The translations under genes and the position numbers were made by a program. Source: Vogesella aquatica (GTDB lineage: Bacteria; Pseudomonadota; Gammaproteobacteria; Burkholderiales; Chromobacteriaceae). From it: a DNA stretch of 61,774 nt. Below the pieces are notes generated by a model. It did not search any database and was not told the origin of the DNA. It saw only the letters and a list, made by a program, of their open reading frames with translations. Positions 50,087 through 59,443 of this stretch are shown here, piece by piece (the first letter of the stretch is position 1; each line of letters begins with the position of its first letter). Location: contig NZ_JAQQLF010000027.1 in assembly GCF_028548455.1 (NCBI RefSeq), forward strand, positions 1 through 61,774, given 5' to 3'.

Positions 50087-51406
50087 TTATTTGGCCAGAA
50101 TGCGTACGCGCCAGGCGTCGGCACGGGCTTTCAGGTCGGCTTCGTCCAGGGTGGTCAGCGTGCGCTCGCTCAGTACCTTGCGGCCGTTTACCCACACGTG
50201 GCTTACCTGCTCGCGGCCGGCGGCGTACACGATGTGCGAAATCGGGTCGAAGCTCGGGCTGGTTTCGATCTGCGCCAGGTCTACGGCGATCAGGTCGGCC
50301 TGCTTGCCCACGGTGACGCTACCCACCTTGTCGCCGATATGCAGCGCGTTGGCACCCAGCTGGGTGGCCATGCGGATGGCGGTGGCGGCCGGTACGGCTA
50401 CCGGGTTCAGCGTGCCTACCTTGGCCAGCAGCGCGCCCATACGGGTTTCGCTCAGCATGTCCAGCTTGTTGTTGGAGGCAGCACCGTCGGTGCCGATGCC
50501 CACGGTTACGCCGGCGTCCAGCAGCTGTTGTACCGGGGCAATGCCGGAAGCCAGCTTCATATTGCTGGTAGGGTTGTGGGCGATGGCCACACCGCGCTCG
50601 GCGCACAGGGCGATTTCTTCATCGTTCAGGTGCACCATGTGCGCCGCGATCAGGCGCGGGCTGAGCATGCCCAGCTTGTCCAGGCGTGCCAGCGGGCGCA
50701 CGCCGTGCTCGGCCACGCCGCCGTTTACCTCATCCTGGGTTTCGTGGATGTGGCAGTGGATCAGCATGTCGTGCTCGTCGGCCAGCGCCACCACCTTGCG
50801 GAAGGTATCGTCGGACACGGTGTACGGCGCGTGCGGCGCCAGGGTGAAGGTGATCAGCTCGTTGCCCTGGTAGTTGGCCGCATCGGCCAGGCCCTTGGCA
50901 ATGTAGTCGTCGGCGTTCTGGCCGTAGGCGCTGGGGAATTCCAGGATGGAACAGCCCACGAAGGTGCGCATGCCCGCTTGCAGGCCGGCGCGCGCCATCG
51001 CGTCATGGAAGAAGTACATGTCGTTGATGGTGGTGGTGCCGCTGCGGAACATCTCGCCCATGGCCAGCAGCGCGCCGTCGAACACGAACTGCTCGCTGAC
51101 GTGTTTGCCTTCTGCCGGCCAGATGTGGTTTTGCAGCCAGTCCATCAGCGCCTTGTCGTCGGCCATGCCGCGCAACAGCGTCATGGCGCTATGGCCGTGC
51201 AGGTTTACCAGGCCCGGCATCAACACATGGTTATCCAGCATCACGCGTTCGGTGGCGTCGGCCGCTGCAATTTGCGCTGGCGACAGGATGGCGGCAATGC
51301 GGCCATCCTTGATACCCACAGCGTGGTTTTCCAGTACCACACCATCTTGCTCTACGGTGATGATCCAGCGGGCGCAGAGTAATTGATCGAAACGGTTGTT
51401 TTCCAT
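50087..51406 (-). CDS. mtaD: 5-methylthioadenosine / S-adenosylhomocysteine deaminase-like amidohydrolase
   Basis: 439-aa amidohydrolase of the TRZ/ATZ-MtaD group, recycling products of SAM reactions. Metal-binding HGH at 70-72 (GLVNLHGHSAMTLLRG), a central HCHIHETQDEV and GIGTDGAASNNKLDM supply the remaining ligands. Gene order mtaD-ubiG is sensible because UbiG releases S-adenosylhomocysteine. Substrate preference among methylthioadenosine, adenosylhomocysteine and adenosine cannot be read from sequence alone. Confidence 0.88.
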   Translation of the reverse strand: MENNRFDQLLCARWIITVEQDGVVLENHAVGIKDGRIAAILSPAQIAAADATERVMLDNHVLMPGLVNLHGHSAMTLLRGMADDKALMDWLQNHIWPAEGKHVSEQFVFDGALLAMGEMFRSGTTTINDMYFFHDAMARAGLQAGMRTFVGCSILEFPSAYGQNADDYIAKGLADAANYQGNELITFTLAPHAPYTVSDDTFRKVVALADEHDMLIHCHIHETQDEVNGGVAEHGVRPLARLDKLGMLSPRLIAAHMVHLNDEEIALCAERGVAIAHNPTSNMKLASGIAPVQQLLDAGVTVGIGTDGAASNNKLDMLSETRMGALLAKVGTLNPVAVPAATAIRMATQLGANALHIGDKVGSVTVGKQADLIAVDLAQIETSPSFDPISHIVYAAGREQVSHVWVNGRKVLSERTLTTLDEADLKARADAWRVRILAK

Positions 51407-51586
51407 GTGTTATCTGCCTTTTATAAAGTTAGCCAGAGATTGTAGGCGGGCTGTTCTGCATTCGGCAACCGGCCATCCCTGTGTATACTATGCATTCAGC
51501 GTCTTTGCACACAGCGCAAAGCCCGCTTATTCTGTGTAAATAACTGATAAAACCAGCGGCAAAGTGCCCTGAGGGTAAACGACTCC

Positions 51587-54403
51587 ATGAACCAGAAGCC
51601 AGACAACTTCGATAGCTACCTGATCGGTTCTCGTTTGTCTTTGCGGCAGGTGTTCCTGATGGCGCTTGTACTGGGCTTGCTGATCCCTGCGGTCATCATC
51701 ACCGTGCTGAGCTACAACCTGCAGCGCGAACGCATGGAAAACCAGCTGGCCGTTGATCAGAAGCGCCTGCTGGACATTGTGGCGCTGGGCATGCAGGAGC
51801 CGCTATGGAACCTGAGCAGACAAGCCGGCGCGCCCTTGGTTTCATCGGTGATGGACGACACCCGCGTGATTTCCATCCGCGTGTCCGACACCCAGTCCAA
51901 TACCGTCTTTCTGTCTACCCTGCGCAGCGAGCGCCGCATCGGCAGCGTGGCCTTTGTGCAAAAAGACGTGGTGTACCGTGGCGAGGCCATTGGCCAGGTC
52001 AGCATCGAGTTCGATACAGAGCACTTGGCAATCGATCAGCGCAACCAGCTGAAAAACTTGTTGATGATCGTGGTTGCGCAGCTGCTGCTGTCGGTGCTGC
52101 TGATCATGACCATTCTGCACTCGCGCTTTTTGCGCCCCATCCGCCAGCTGTCCGAGCAAGCCACGCAGTTGGCCGCACTCAAACTGGACGCGCCGTTTCA
52201 CTGGGGGCGGCAGGATGAAATCGGCACCGTGGGCAAGCATCTGGAGTGGATGCGCGCCGAACTGAAGCGCCTGATCGACGAACTGAAGTCCAAAACCCTG
52301 GCGCTGGAAGCCGATATCGAACGCCGCCGCGAGGTGGAAGACGCGCTGCGCCGCTCGGAAAACAAATACCGCGAGCTGTTCTGGTCCAACCTGGACGGCA
52401 TCGTGATCAGCTCGCTGGAAGGCCAGATCATCGACGCCAACCCGGCCTTCCTCAGCCTGCTGGGCTACAGTCTGGACCAACTGAAGCTGCAAAACTTCTG
52501 GGGCCTGCTGGACCGCGAAAGCGAGCCGCAAGAACGCTATAACCTGGACCACAAGGTGATGCGCTTCGGCTTCTGCGACGAATTCGAAGTGCAGTACATC
52601 AACCGCGTGGGCAACCCCATCCCGGTCAGCGTGAAAACCGTGGCCATGCGCGACGCCGCCGGCCGCATTACCGCTGTATGGCGCATGGTGCGCGATATCT
52701 CCGAGCGCCGCGCCGCCGAAGAGCGCATGCAGCTGGCCGCCAAGGTGTTCGAGAACACCGCCGAAGGCATCATGATTACCGACGCCGACGTGCTGATCCG
52801 CTCGGTGAACCGCGCCTTTACCGAAATCACCGGTTTTACCCAGGACGAAGTACTGGGCCAGCGGCCAACCGTGCTGACTTCCGGCCGCCACAGCAGCGAC
52901 TTCTACGAAGCCATGTGGAAAGAGCTGCGCGACGAAGGCTTCTGGCAAGGCGAAGTATGGAATCGCCGCAAAAATGGCGAGGTGTACCCGGAATGGCTGG
53001 CCATCAACGTGGTAAAGAGCCCGGCCGGCGAAGTGACCCACTACGTGGCCATCTTCAGCGACCAGTCCGAGCGCAAGGCCGCCGACGAGCGCATCCAGTT
53101 CCTGGCCCACTTCGACGTGCTGACCGGCCTGCCCAACCGCGGGCACCTGCAAGACCGCGCGCTGCTGGCCATCCAGAACGCCGTACGCGACAACGGCAAG
53201 CTGGCCATCCTGCTGCTGGACCTGGACCGCTTCAAGACCATCAACGAGTCGCTGGGCCACGCCGCCGGCGACATCCTGCTGAAAATGGCGTCCGAACGCA
53301 TCCGCAAGGTGCTGGGCACCGGCGAAGTGGTAGCACGCCAGGGCGGCGACGAATTCATCGTGCTGCTGCCGCTGATCAGCGACGCCGCCGTGGCCGCCCA
53401 TATGGCCGAGCGAATCCTTACCGAGTTCGGCATGCCGCTGGAGGTGTACAACCATACGCTGTCCATTAGCGGCAGTATCGGTATCAGTATCTTCCCCGAC
53501 GACGGGCGCGACTTTGACACCCTGGTGCGCAACGCCGACGCGGCCATGTACCACGCCAAGTCCAGCGGCCGTAACAACTACAAGTTCTACACCGCCGACC
53601 TGAACGCCCGCGCGCGCGAGATCCTGGCCATCGAAAGCCAGCTGCGCTACGCGGTAGAGCACAACGAGTTCGTGCTGCACTACCAGCCGCAGGTAGACAT
53701 CGCCAGCGGCAAGATCATTGGTGCCGAAGCGCTGATCCGCTGGAACCACCCGTCGCTGGGCCTGCTGGGGCCGCTACACTTCATCGAAGTGGCCGAAGAG
53801 CGCGGCTTTATCGTGCAGATCGGCAACTGGGTGATTCGCGAAGCCTGCCGCCAGATTGCCGCCTGGCACGCGGCCGGCCTGCCGCTGATTACCGTGGGGG
53901 TGAACCTGTCGGCGCTGCAGTTCCGCCACCAGGACCTGGTGCAGGTGCTGAGCAACGCGCTGGCCGCCTACCAGCTGCCGGGTAGCTGCCTGGACGTAGA
54001 AGTGACCGAAAGCGTGATCATGGACGATATGGATGCCACCATCCAGACCATTCGCGCCATCCAGTCCATGGGCATCCGCATGTCCATTGACGACTTCGGT
54101 ACCGGTTACTCCAGCCTGGCCTACCTGAAGCGTTTCAAGGCCGACAAGCTGAAGATCGACCGCTCCTTCGTGCGCGACATCCCGGACGACCAGGACGACA
54201 CCGCCATTACCCGCGCCATCATCAATATGGCCAAGAACCTGAACATGCAGGTGGTGGCCGAAGGCGTGGAAACCATCGAGCAATGGTCGTTCCTGGAAGA
54301 ACACGGCTGCGACCAGGTACAGGGCTACCTGCTGGCCAAGCCGATGGCTGCCGAGCTGGTAGAGCCACTGCTGCGCCAGGAAACCCTGCGCCCGCCGGTG
54401 TAG
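51587..54403 (+). CDS. membrane sensor protein with PAS-PAS-GGDEF-EAL architecture
   Basis: 938 aa. Two membrane helices (about 20-42 and 158-178) enclose a periplasmic sensor; a HAMP-like segment and coiled coil follow. Two PAS domains (about 262-385 and 388-510) precede GGDEF (586-590, RQGGDEFIVLL) and EAL (714-716, GAEALIRW) with DDFGTGYSSLAYL further on. Both catalytic motifs are intact, so it could make or degrade c-di-GMP. A TATACT hexamer near 51485 may be its -10. It stands alone and closes with a terminator. Confidence 0.92.
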   Translation: MNQKPDNFDSYLIGSRLSLRQVFLMALVLGLLIPAVIITVLSYNLQRERMENQLAVDQKRLLDIVALGMQEPLWNLSRQAGAPLVSSVMDDTRVISIRVSDTQSNTVFLSTLRSERRIGSVAFVQKDVVYRGEAIGQVSIEFDTEHLAIDQRNQLKNLLMIVVAQLLLSVLLIMTILHSRFLRPIRQLSEQATQLAALKLDAPFHWGRQDEIGTVGKHLEWMRAELKRLIDELKSKTLALEADIERRREVEDALRRSENKYRELFWSNLDGIVISSLEGQIIDANPAFLSLLGYSLDQLKLQNFWGLLDRESEPQERYNLDHKVMRFGFCDEFEVQYINRVGNPIPVSVKTVAMRDAAGRITAVWRMVRDISERRAAEERMQLAAKVFENTAEGIMITDADVLIRSVNRAFTEITGFTQDEVLGQRPTVLTSGRHSSDFYEAMWKELRDEGFWQGEVWNRRKNGEVYPEWLAINVVKSPAGEVTHYVAIFSDQSERKAADERIQFLAHFDVLTGLPNRGHLQDRALLAIQNAVRDNGKLAILLLDLDRFKTINESLGHAAGDILLKMASERIRKVLGTGEVVARQGGDEFIVLLPLISDAAVAAHMAERILTEFGMPLEVYNHTLSISGSIGISIFPDDGRDFDTLVRNADAAMYHAKSSGRNNYKFYTADLNARAREILAIESQLRYAVEHNEFVLHYQPQVDIASGKIIGAEALIRWNHPSLGLLGPLHFIEVAEERGFIVQIGNWVIREACRQIAAWHAAGLPLITVGVNLSALQFRHQDLVQVLSNALAAYQLPGSCLDVEVTESVIMDDMDATIQTIRAIQSMGIRMSIDDFGTGYSSLAYLKRFKADKLKIDRSFVRDIPDDQDDTAITRAIINMAKNLNMQVVAEGVETIEQWSFLEEHGCDQVQGYLLAKPMAAELVEPLLRQETLRPPV

Positions 54404-54421
54404 TGCAAGGTGCGGCCAACT

Positions 54422-54444
54422 ACCCGGCCCCGGCCGGGTTTTTT
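54422..54444 (+). terminator. intrinsic terminator of the PAS-GGDEF-EAL gene
   Basis: Eight-bp stem ACCCGGCC / GGCCGGGT with a T tract of six. A TGCGGCCAAC word (54411-54420) lies right before it. Confidence 0.88.
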
Positions 54445-54561
54445 CATGCCGCAGCGCTGCCGTGTGGCCGCTTGGTTACACAAACTAAACAGTGGCAGAT
54501 TTGATAGCGCGCCCTGTTCAAATTAGAATTCGAGCCATTAACCTAATTCGAGACCTGTTCA

Positions 54562-55878
54562 GTGAACGCACCGACCTCTCTGCGCGACCTCCCGCAAGGC
54601 AAACTTTTCCGTCAAGGCGACGTTTTCGTGCTGTTTGGCGAGCTGTTCGGCCGTGGCTACGCCAACGGCCTGATCAACGAAGCCCGCGCAGCCGGCATGA
54701 CCATCATCGGCCTGACCGTAGGCCGTCGTGAAGCCGACAACAGCCTGCGTCCGCTGAACGCCGAAGAGCTGGCCGAAGCCGAAGCCCGCATCGGCGGCAA
54801 AGTGATCAACGTACCGCTGATGGCCGGCTTTGACCTGGACGCGCCAGCCGGCGAGCCGACTCCCACCGAGCTGCTGTCGGTACTGACCCTGAAAAACTGG
54901 CAGGACGAAAAGCTGGACTGGGCGCAGATCGAACGCTGCCGCGAAGCCGGCGTAGCCCGCTTCAAAAACAGCGTAGCCGAGGTGATGGCGCAGCTGGAGC
55001 CGCTGGTGGCCGACGGCAGCAATGTGTTCTTTGCCCACACCATGGCCGGCGGTATCCCCAAGGTGAAAGTGTTCCTGGCCATTGCCAACCGCATCTACAA
55101 AGGCCGTGGCGACCGCTTCATGTCGTCGCGCGCGCTGCTGGATAGCGACCTGGGCAAGCTGATCCTGATGAACTTCGACGAAGTCACCGCCAACACCTTC
55201 CAGTACCTGATCGACGGCAGCGCCGCGCTGCGCCAGCGCCTGGAAGCTAGCGGCGGCCAGGTACGCTACACCGCCTACGGCTACCACGGTACCGAGATCC
55301 TGATCGACGGCCAGTACCAGTGGCAGACCTACAGCAACTACACCCAGGGCGGTGCCAAAAAACGCCTGGAAGACCACGCCCGCACCGCGTGGCAGCAGGG
55401 CGTGAAGGCCACCGTGTTCAACTGCCCGGAAATCCGCACCAACTCGTCCGACATCTTTGTGGGCGTGGAGCTGTCGCTGTTCCCGCTGCTCAAAGCGCTG
55501 CGCCAGGAAGCCCCGGGCGAGTGGGCCGAGGCGCAATGGGCCGCCTGCCACGCGCTGCTGCAAGACGGCTACAGCATCGACGACCTGCTGGCGCAGATCG
55601 AAGCCTACAACACCGACGCCACCATGCTGGCCTTCCGCGACTTTGCCGCCTGGCCGATGGACAACTCCCCGGCGCTGGCCGAGGTGATGATCGGCACCTC
55701 CGACGACATCACCAGCAAGCACAAAGAGCGTAGCGCACTGGTGACCGACCACCTCAGCGCGCTGGTACTGGAAGGCACCGGCCCGCTGATGTTTGGCGAA
55801 GCGGCCAACCCTGCCGGCCCGGTGCTGTGGCTGAACCACGACATCATCGCCAAACAGCTGGCCAAGCTGCACGGCTAA
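54562..55878 (+). CDS. conserved FabMG-like protein, function uncertain
   Basis: 438 aa, no signal peptide or membrane segment. The N-terminus VFVLFGELFGRGYANGLINE followed by AGMTIIGLTVGRRE looks like a Rossmann-type glycine-rich turn. Other blocks are NVFFAHTMAGGIPKVKVFLAIANRIY, YTAYGYHGTEILI and FNCPEIRTNSSDIFVGVEL. I recall this family being annotated as enoyl-ACP-reductase FabMG-like, mainly in beta- and gammaproteobacteria, but cannot verify it. The codon usage is strongly biased to C/G third positions, suggesting good expression. GTG start at 54562. Confidence 0.55.
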   Translation: MNAPTSLRDLPQGKLFRQGDVFVLFGELFGRGYANGLINEARAAGMTIIGLTVGRREADNSLRPLNAEELAEAEARIGGKVINVPLMAGFDLDAPAGEPTPTELLSVLTLKNWQDEKLDWAQIERCREAGVARFKNSVAEVMAQLEPLVADGSNVFFAHTMAGGIPKVKVFLAIANRIYKGRGDRFMSSRALLDSDLGKLILMNFDEVTANTFQYLIDGSAALRQRLEASGGQVRYTAYGYHGTEILIDGQYQWQTYSNYTQGGAKKRLEDHARTAWQQGVKATVFNCPEIRTNSSDIFVGVELSLFPLLKALRQEAPGEWAEAQWAACHALLQDGYSIDDLLAQIEAYNTDATMLAFRDFAAWPMDNSPALAEVMIGTSDDITSKHKERSALVTDHLSALVLEGTGPLMFGEAANPAGPVLWLNHDIIAKQLAKLHG

Positions 55879-55907
55879 GCGCTTGCTGGTTTGCCAGCAG
55901 GCAACGC

Positions 55908-55937
55908 AAAACCCCGGTCTACTGGCCGGGGTTTTTT
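55908..55937 (+). terminator. intrinsic terminator after the FabMG-like gene
   Basis: Ten-bp stem AAAACCCCGG / CCGGGGTTTT with T tract. A GTTGGCCGCA word (55957-55966) follows; the rest of the 287-bp gap to the next gene is AT-rich around 56020-56080 and holds no gene. Confidence 0.9.
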
Positions 55938-56165
55938 CATGCGCGTAGCGGGTGTGGTTGGCCGCAGGGGAGCGCGGCGCTACTGGCCAAACCCTGCCGC
56001 CAGCGCCGGCGCCAAGTGCTTATTTGTAATTGAAAATGCTATTCATGCTATTGAATTCAATGAATATGCATGAAATGCACGGCCATTGACTTGGCTACTC
56101 GCCAAAGCCCCCCGCGCATGATCAGATAGCGGCGGTTCATTAACGGGCGGGATGGAGGACAAGGC

Positions 56166-57353
56166 ATGTTCAGCAACGAGCAGATGCTGCTGCTGGTGCT
56201 ATTCGGGGCGCTGCTGCACAGCTGGCTGGGCGCTATGCTGCGCTACGTCTGGCGCCATCGGCAGACGGCACCGGGTTTCCAGTTCTGGGCCTGGAGCGAA
56301 GGCCTGCTCGGCATGGCCTATCTGGTGATGCTGGTGTTTTTCCTGCTGCCCAACCCAGCCATCCTGCTAGCCAGCACGCTGTTGCTCACACTCAGCCCGC
56401 TGGCGTACGAACACGGCCTGCGCCGCTTTTTTGACGATGCCCGCCTGCTGCCGGCCTGGGGCGGTTACGCCATCGCCAGCGCCGGTTTGCTGCTGCAGGC
56501 CGCCGCCATGCTGTGGGTAGACGACGTCGCGCTGCGCCGCGCCACCGTCAACGGCAGCTCGCTGCTGCAATTATTATGGCTGTGGCCGCAGGTTTGGCTT
56601 GCCCGGCGCGCGCGCCCCTACGCGCAGCCGCTACGGGCCTTGCTGTGGGGCCTGGCGCTGTTGGCCGCGCTGCAAGGCTGGCGCGTGTACGACGACATCC
56701 GGCAATCGCTATCCGGGCAGGTGGAAGCGCACGACACGCTGGTGGGGCTGGTGGTGTTGCTGTCCTTGATGGTGTCCATCATGCGCAGCCTTACCGATCT
56801 GGTGCTGGTACACGCCCGGCTGGAGGCGGCGCTGCTGGCCACGCAGGCCACCCTGGCGCAGCGCGCCAACACCGACAGCCTGTCCGGCCTGGCCAGCCGC
56901 CACGCCTTTGAGCACGCGCTGCAGCAGCTACCCGACAGCCAGCCGCCGCAGCATGTGCTGCTGCTGATCGATATCGACCACTTCAAGCACATCAACGACA
57001 GCCAGGGCCACCACGCCGGCGACCGCACCCTGGCCTTGCTGGGCGGCTTGCTGCAAGCGCAGTTGGCCGCAGGCGAGCTGGCCGGCCGCCTGGGCGGGGA
57101 CGAGCTGGCCGTACTGTTACACGGCAACCCGCAGCGTGCGGCCAACTTCATCCGCCAGCTGCAGCAAGCCATTGCCGAGCAGGGCGGCGACTTCACCCTC
57201 AGTATCGGCATCAGCCCCTTGCACGGGGGCAGCGACTACCTGCGCGCCTACCAGCACGCCGACCAGGCGCTGTACGCCGCCAAGCACGCCGGCCGCAACC
57301 GTGCGTACCAGCACGATGGCCAGCTGACGCTGCCGATGCTGCAGCCGGCGTAG
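56166..57353 (+). CDS. membrane-bound diguanylate cyclase (GGDEF domain, GGDEL variant)
   Basis: 395 aa. Six or seven hydrophobic helices in the first ~220 residues form a membrane sensor unlike named modules. The GGDEF domain follows (LLIDIDHFKHINDSQGHHAGD), with the signature reading GGDEL (310-314). Asp, Glu and both Gly are kept, so c-di-GMP synthesis is possible despite Phe to Leu. No RxxD inhibitory site is obvious. GGAGGAC upstream fits the start. Confidence 0.85.
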   Translation: MFSNEQMLLLVLFGALLHSWLGAMLRYVWRHRQTAPGFQFWAWSEGLLGMAYLVMLVFFLLPNPAILLASTLLLTLSPLAYEHGLRRFFDDARLLPAWGGYAIASAGLLLQAAAMLWVDDVALRRATVNGSSLLQLLWLWPQVWLARRARPYAQPLRALLWGLALLAALQGWRVYDDIRQSLSGQVEAHDTLVGLVVLLSLMVSIMRSLTDLVLVHARLEAALLATQATLAQRANTDSLSGLASRHAFEHALQQLPDSQPPQHVLLLIDIDHFKHINDSQGHHAGDRTLALLGGLLQAQLAAGELAGRLGGDELAVLLHGNPQRAANFIRQLQQAIAEQGGDFTLSIGISPLHGGSDYLRAYQHADQALYAAKHAGRNRAYQHDGQLTLPMLQPA

Positions 57354-57519
57354 CTCTATCGCAGCGCCGGGCACCGGCGGGTGATCAAAGCAGGGGAGCC
57401 CCGCACGGGGCGGGCCAGTGGGGCGCCAGCCGCCCAAAGCGCCTTCTGAGCGGCGGATGGCGGCAGCGCTGGCCGCTGGCGGCATTGCCAACCCGGAGCC
57501 GGCCTGCGGCCAACCTTGG

Positions 57520-57882
57520 TTAATGCCACAGCACGATAGCTACCACACCGGCCACGCCGGTCAGCAGCGCGATCGCCAGCAATAGCACACTGCGCCACAG
57601 CACCCCACGCGCCAGCGCCGGGTGCTCGCTTACCGGCGCCAGCGCCAGCAACACAAAGCTCGCCGCCCACAGGTAATACGCGCCGTGCAGCCGCAGGCTG
57701 GGCAGCAGCGCCACCAGCGGCCGCATCAGCATCACGTTATGTACCGCCACCGCCAGCAGCAGCGTGCCGCTAGCCAGCAGCTGGATACCCAGCAGCGTAT
57801 CGCCGTGTGGCGAAATCGCCGCCGGCCACAGCAGGCTGGCCAGCCACAGGGCTAGCGCGGCCAAGCGAAGCGCTTGCGTCAT
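57520..57882 (-). CDS. hypothetical small membrane protein
   Basis: 120 aa with four predicted membrane helices (about 5-22, 30-50, 68-88, 98-118). I do not recognise the family. G+C and codon use resemble the chromosome, so it probably marks the last native gene before the cassette region. Beyond it 57883-58151 has a GTTGGCCGCA word (57982-57991) and no convincing gene. Confidence 0.5.
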   Translation of the reverse strand: MTQALRLAALALWLASLLWPAAISPHGDTLLGIQLLASGTLLLAVAVHNVMLMRPLVALLPSLRLHGAYYLWAASFVLLALAPVSEHPALARGVLWRSVLLLAIALLTGVAGVVAIVLWH

Positions 57883-58151
57883 CGGTATGCACCGTCAAAG
57901 GAACGCCGACAGCATACGCGATGCTGGTGCTGATGCGGTTGGCAGGTGGTTGGTGGCGAGGGGCTGGCGTGGCGGCGTAGGGTTGGCCGCATGGAATGGC
58001 AAGGAGATGCTACGGCAGACAGCTTCCGAACGTTGCTGTGCTACCACGCTGGATGAAGAAGGCGTGGACCCACGTGTGAACGAACAGCAGCTGGTACGCC
58101 ACCCGTGCACGATGCCTGCAAGCCAAGTGGACATTGGCCTTGAGCAAAATG

Positions 58152-58457
58152 TCAGCTTGCATCTTCGGGTTCCCACCGCTGGTAGGCAAGCAGGGCCAAC
58201 GGTGCGATTGGCTGTGGCCGGGGCCGGACCACGTGCTGCTCGTCAAGGCACCACGGCGTCACGAAATCGGCAATGACTTCCGTTGCGGCGCACGAGCAGC
58301 TCTCCCGAGCAGCACGTGACGGCTCTCCGTCGTACTCGAAGCGAATGCGGACTACATGGTTAGCCGCATCTAGCTCAGTAGACACCGCACGAAGCACCGG
58401 ATGGACTTCGCCAAGAAGCCCACGGGCCAGGGAGAGGATGAGCACGTTACGTTCCAT
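58152..58457 (-). CDS. small cassette-type hypothetical protein
   Basis: 101 aa (MERNVLILSLARGLLGEVHP...), soluble, with a Cys pair in ESCSCAATEVIADF. I do not know its function; I believe similar proteins occur in integron cassettes, but cannot check. The ATG lies nine bases after an attC-like core GTTAGGC on the same strand. It is the leftmost of four minus-strand cassette genes. Confidence 0.55.
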   Translation of the reverse strand: MERNVLILSLARGLLGEVHPVLRAVSTELDAANHVVRIRFEYDGEPSRAARESCSCAATEVIADFVTPWCLDEQHVVRPRPQPIAPLALLAYQRWEPEDAS

Positions 58458-58466
58458 GCGGACAAA

Positions 58467-58526
58467 GCCTAACGTAGGGGGGGGGCATACTTACAGGAAG
58501 TCCCTTTGACGGGAATGCTGGGTGCC
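58467..58526 (-). repeat. degenerate attC-like site (GTTAGGC core only)
   Basis: On the minus strand the core GTTAGGC (rc of 58467-58473) is clear and precedes the 58152-58457 gene; the partner RYYYAAC core is not recognisable. A run of nine G (58476-58484) lies within. Confidence 0.35.
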
Positions 58527-58895
58527 TCAGTCACGCACCGGCACTTGAAGCGTCTCGCCATTGCGTTCGTACTCCAGCACACTCCCTGCTGGTGCACCCA
58601 GTTCCGTGAGTTTCTTGCGAAGAAACGGGATGCCAGTTACGGGATCGGTCAACTCTACATCAAGGCCGATCCACTCAACGGTCTTCTCTTTCGTCAGCAT
58701 GCTCCCCGCTCCCGTTACCTCGCCGAGACCGGCCTTTTTCAGGGCTTCGTCCAGCGGGTCCTCATATTTCTCGCCGCGCTGAAGGGGCATGATTGACTCG
58801 GTGATCTTTACGAAAACGAATGTTGTCGCATGCTGCGCCCATACGCTGGTAGCGATGGTTATGGCAACGATAAAGGTGAGAGTACGTTTCATCAA
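58527..58895 (-). CDS. secreted hypothetical protein of a cassette
   Basis: 122 aa. A Sec signal peptide (MMKRTLTFIVAITIATSVWA) predicts export. The mature part (KITESIMPLQRGEKYEDPLDEALKK, VTGAGSMLTKE, DVELTDPVTGIPFLRKKLTELG) has an alpha/beta pattern resembling small secreted ferredoxin-like folds; family unknown. It lies between two attC-like cores on the minus strand. Confidence 0.55.
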   Translation of the reverse strand: MMKRTLTFIVAITIATSVWAQHATTFVFVKITESIMPLQRGEKYEDPLDEALKKAGLGEVTGAGSMLTKEKTVEWIGLDVELTDPVTGIPFLRKKLTELGAPAGSVLEYERNGETLQVPVRD

Positions 58896-58914
58896 TCAAG
58901 GGCCTAAGGGTCGA

Positions 58915-58955
58915 GCTAAACGCCGTAGCGGATCAGCTTGAGAGAGGGTTTAGAC
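58915..58955 (-). repeat. attC-like recombination site (short form)
   Basis: Minus strand: GTCTAAAC (58955-58948) ... CTCAAGC ... GTTTAGC (58921-58915), about 41 bp. The TAA stop of the 58950-59402 gene lies in the first core, typical of cassettes. The internal stem is poor, so it may be decayed. Confidence 0.45.
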
Positions 58956-59402
58956 TGCAATCGCATACGCCTGAGCGACGTTCTGCTGTACTGCGATTTG
59001 ATTTGCACAGAGTTTCAGATGGCCCCAAGCGTCAGAGTCCCAGTCCTCGTGCAGCATGAGGATGATCCGGAAGTCTGCGAATTCGCCGGTGAGCAGCGAT
59101 AGCAGCTTGGGTATCAGCTCGGCCGTGAAAGACGCCTTGAGAATGTAGACGCCGCGGCATCGGTCGTCATTCCAGTCCCAGTTTTGCAGGTGAACGCGCG
59201 ATGGTCCTTCCTCCGGACCAACCTCAGCCTCAAGAAGCGCCTTGATCGCTAAGGCTGCGCGCAGGTCGAGGCGCTCCTCTGCTTCGGCTTCGGGGCCGTC
59301 TGGAGTGTGGTGGGTGAGCTGGGTCTGGTTGCAGTGCTTCCAGAAATCATCTGCGTCCTTGAGGATCAGGACTTTGGCATTTGAGCGGAGGAGCTGAGAC
59401 AT
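58950..59402 (-). CDS. hypothetical cytoplasmic protein of a cassette
   Basis: 150 aa, acidic, no signal. MSQLLRSNAKVLILKDADDF, a DGPEAEAEERLDLRAALAIKAL helix and LHEDWDSDAWGHLKLC are visible. The size and acidity recall immunity-type proteins, but I cannot assign a family. It sits between two attC-like sites and its stop codon is inside one. Confidence 0.5.
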   Translation of the reverse strand: MSQLLRSNAKVLILKDADDFWKHCNQTQLTHHTPDGPEAEAEERLDLRAALAIKALLEAEVGPEEGPSRVHLQNWDWNDDRCRGVYILKASFTAELIPKLLSLLTGEFADFRIILMLHEDWDSDAWGHLKLCANQIAVQQNVAQAYAIAV

Positions 59403-59416
59403 GCTTTGCCTTTGTT

Positions 59417-59443
59417 GGCTAACGCTTGAGCGAGTAGTTAGGC
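59417..59443 (-). repeat. minimal attC-like site
   Basis: Minus strand: GCCTAAC, 13 bases ending CTCAAGC, then GTTAGCC. Both cores are canonical but the site is only 27 bp, shorter than normal attC sites, so the internal arms are missing. The stop codon of the 59438-59770 gene lies in the first core. Confidence 0.55.

Noticed and set aside
51842-53749. 635-aa open frame opposite the PAS-GGDEF-EAL gene
   Set aside because: Antisense shadow; composition rich in His/Gln/Val as expected from a complement of a GC-rich gene, no domain.
54562-55878. nicotinate phosphoribosyltransferase (size match)
   Set aside because: The conserved PncB motifs are missing and the N-terminus has a Rossmann-like turn instead.
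58010-58246. 78-aa minus-strand frame left of the cassette run
   Set aside because: Overlaps the end of the 58152-58457 gene and shows no motif or ribosome site; a gene remnant is possible but unsupported.
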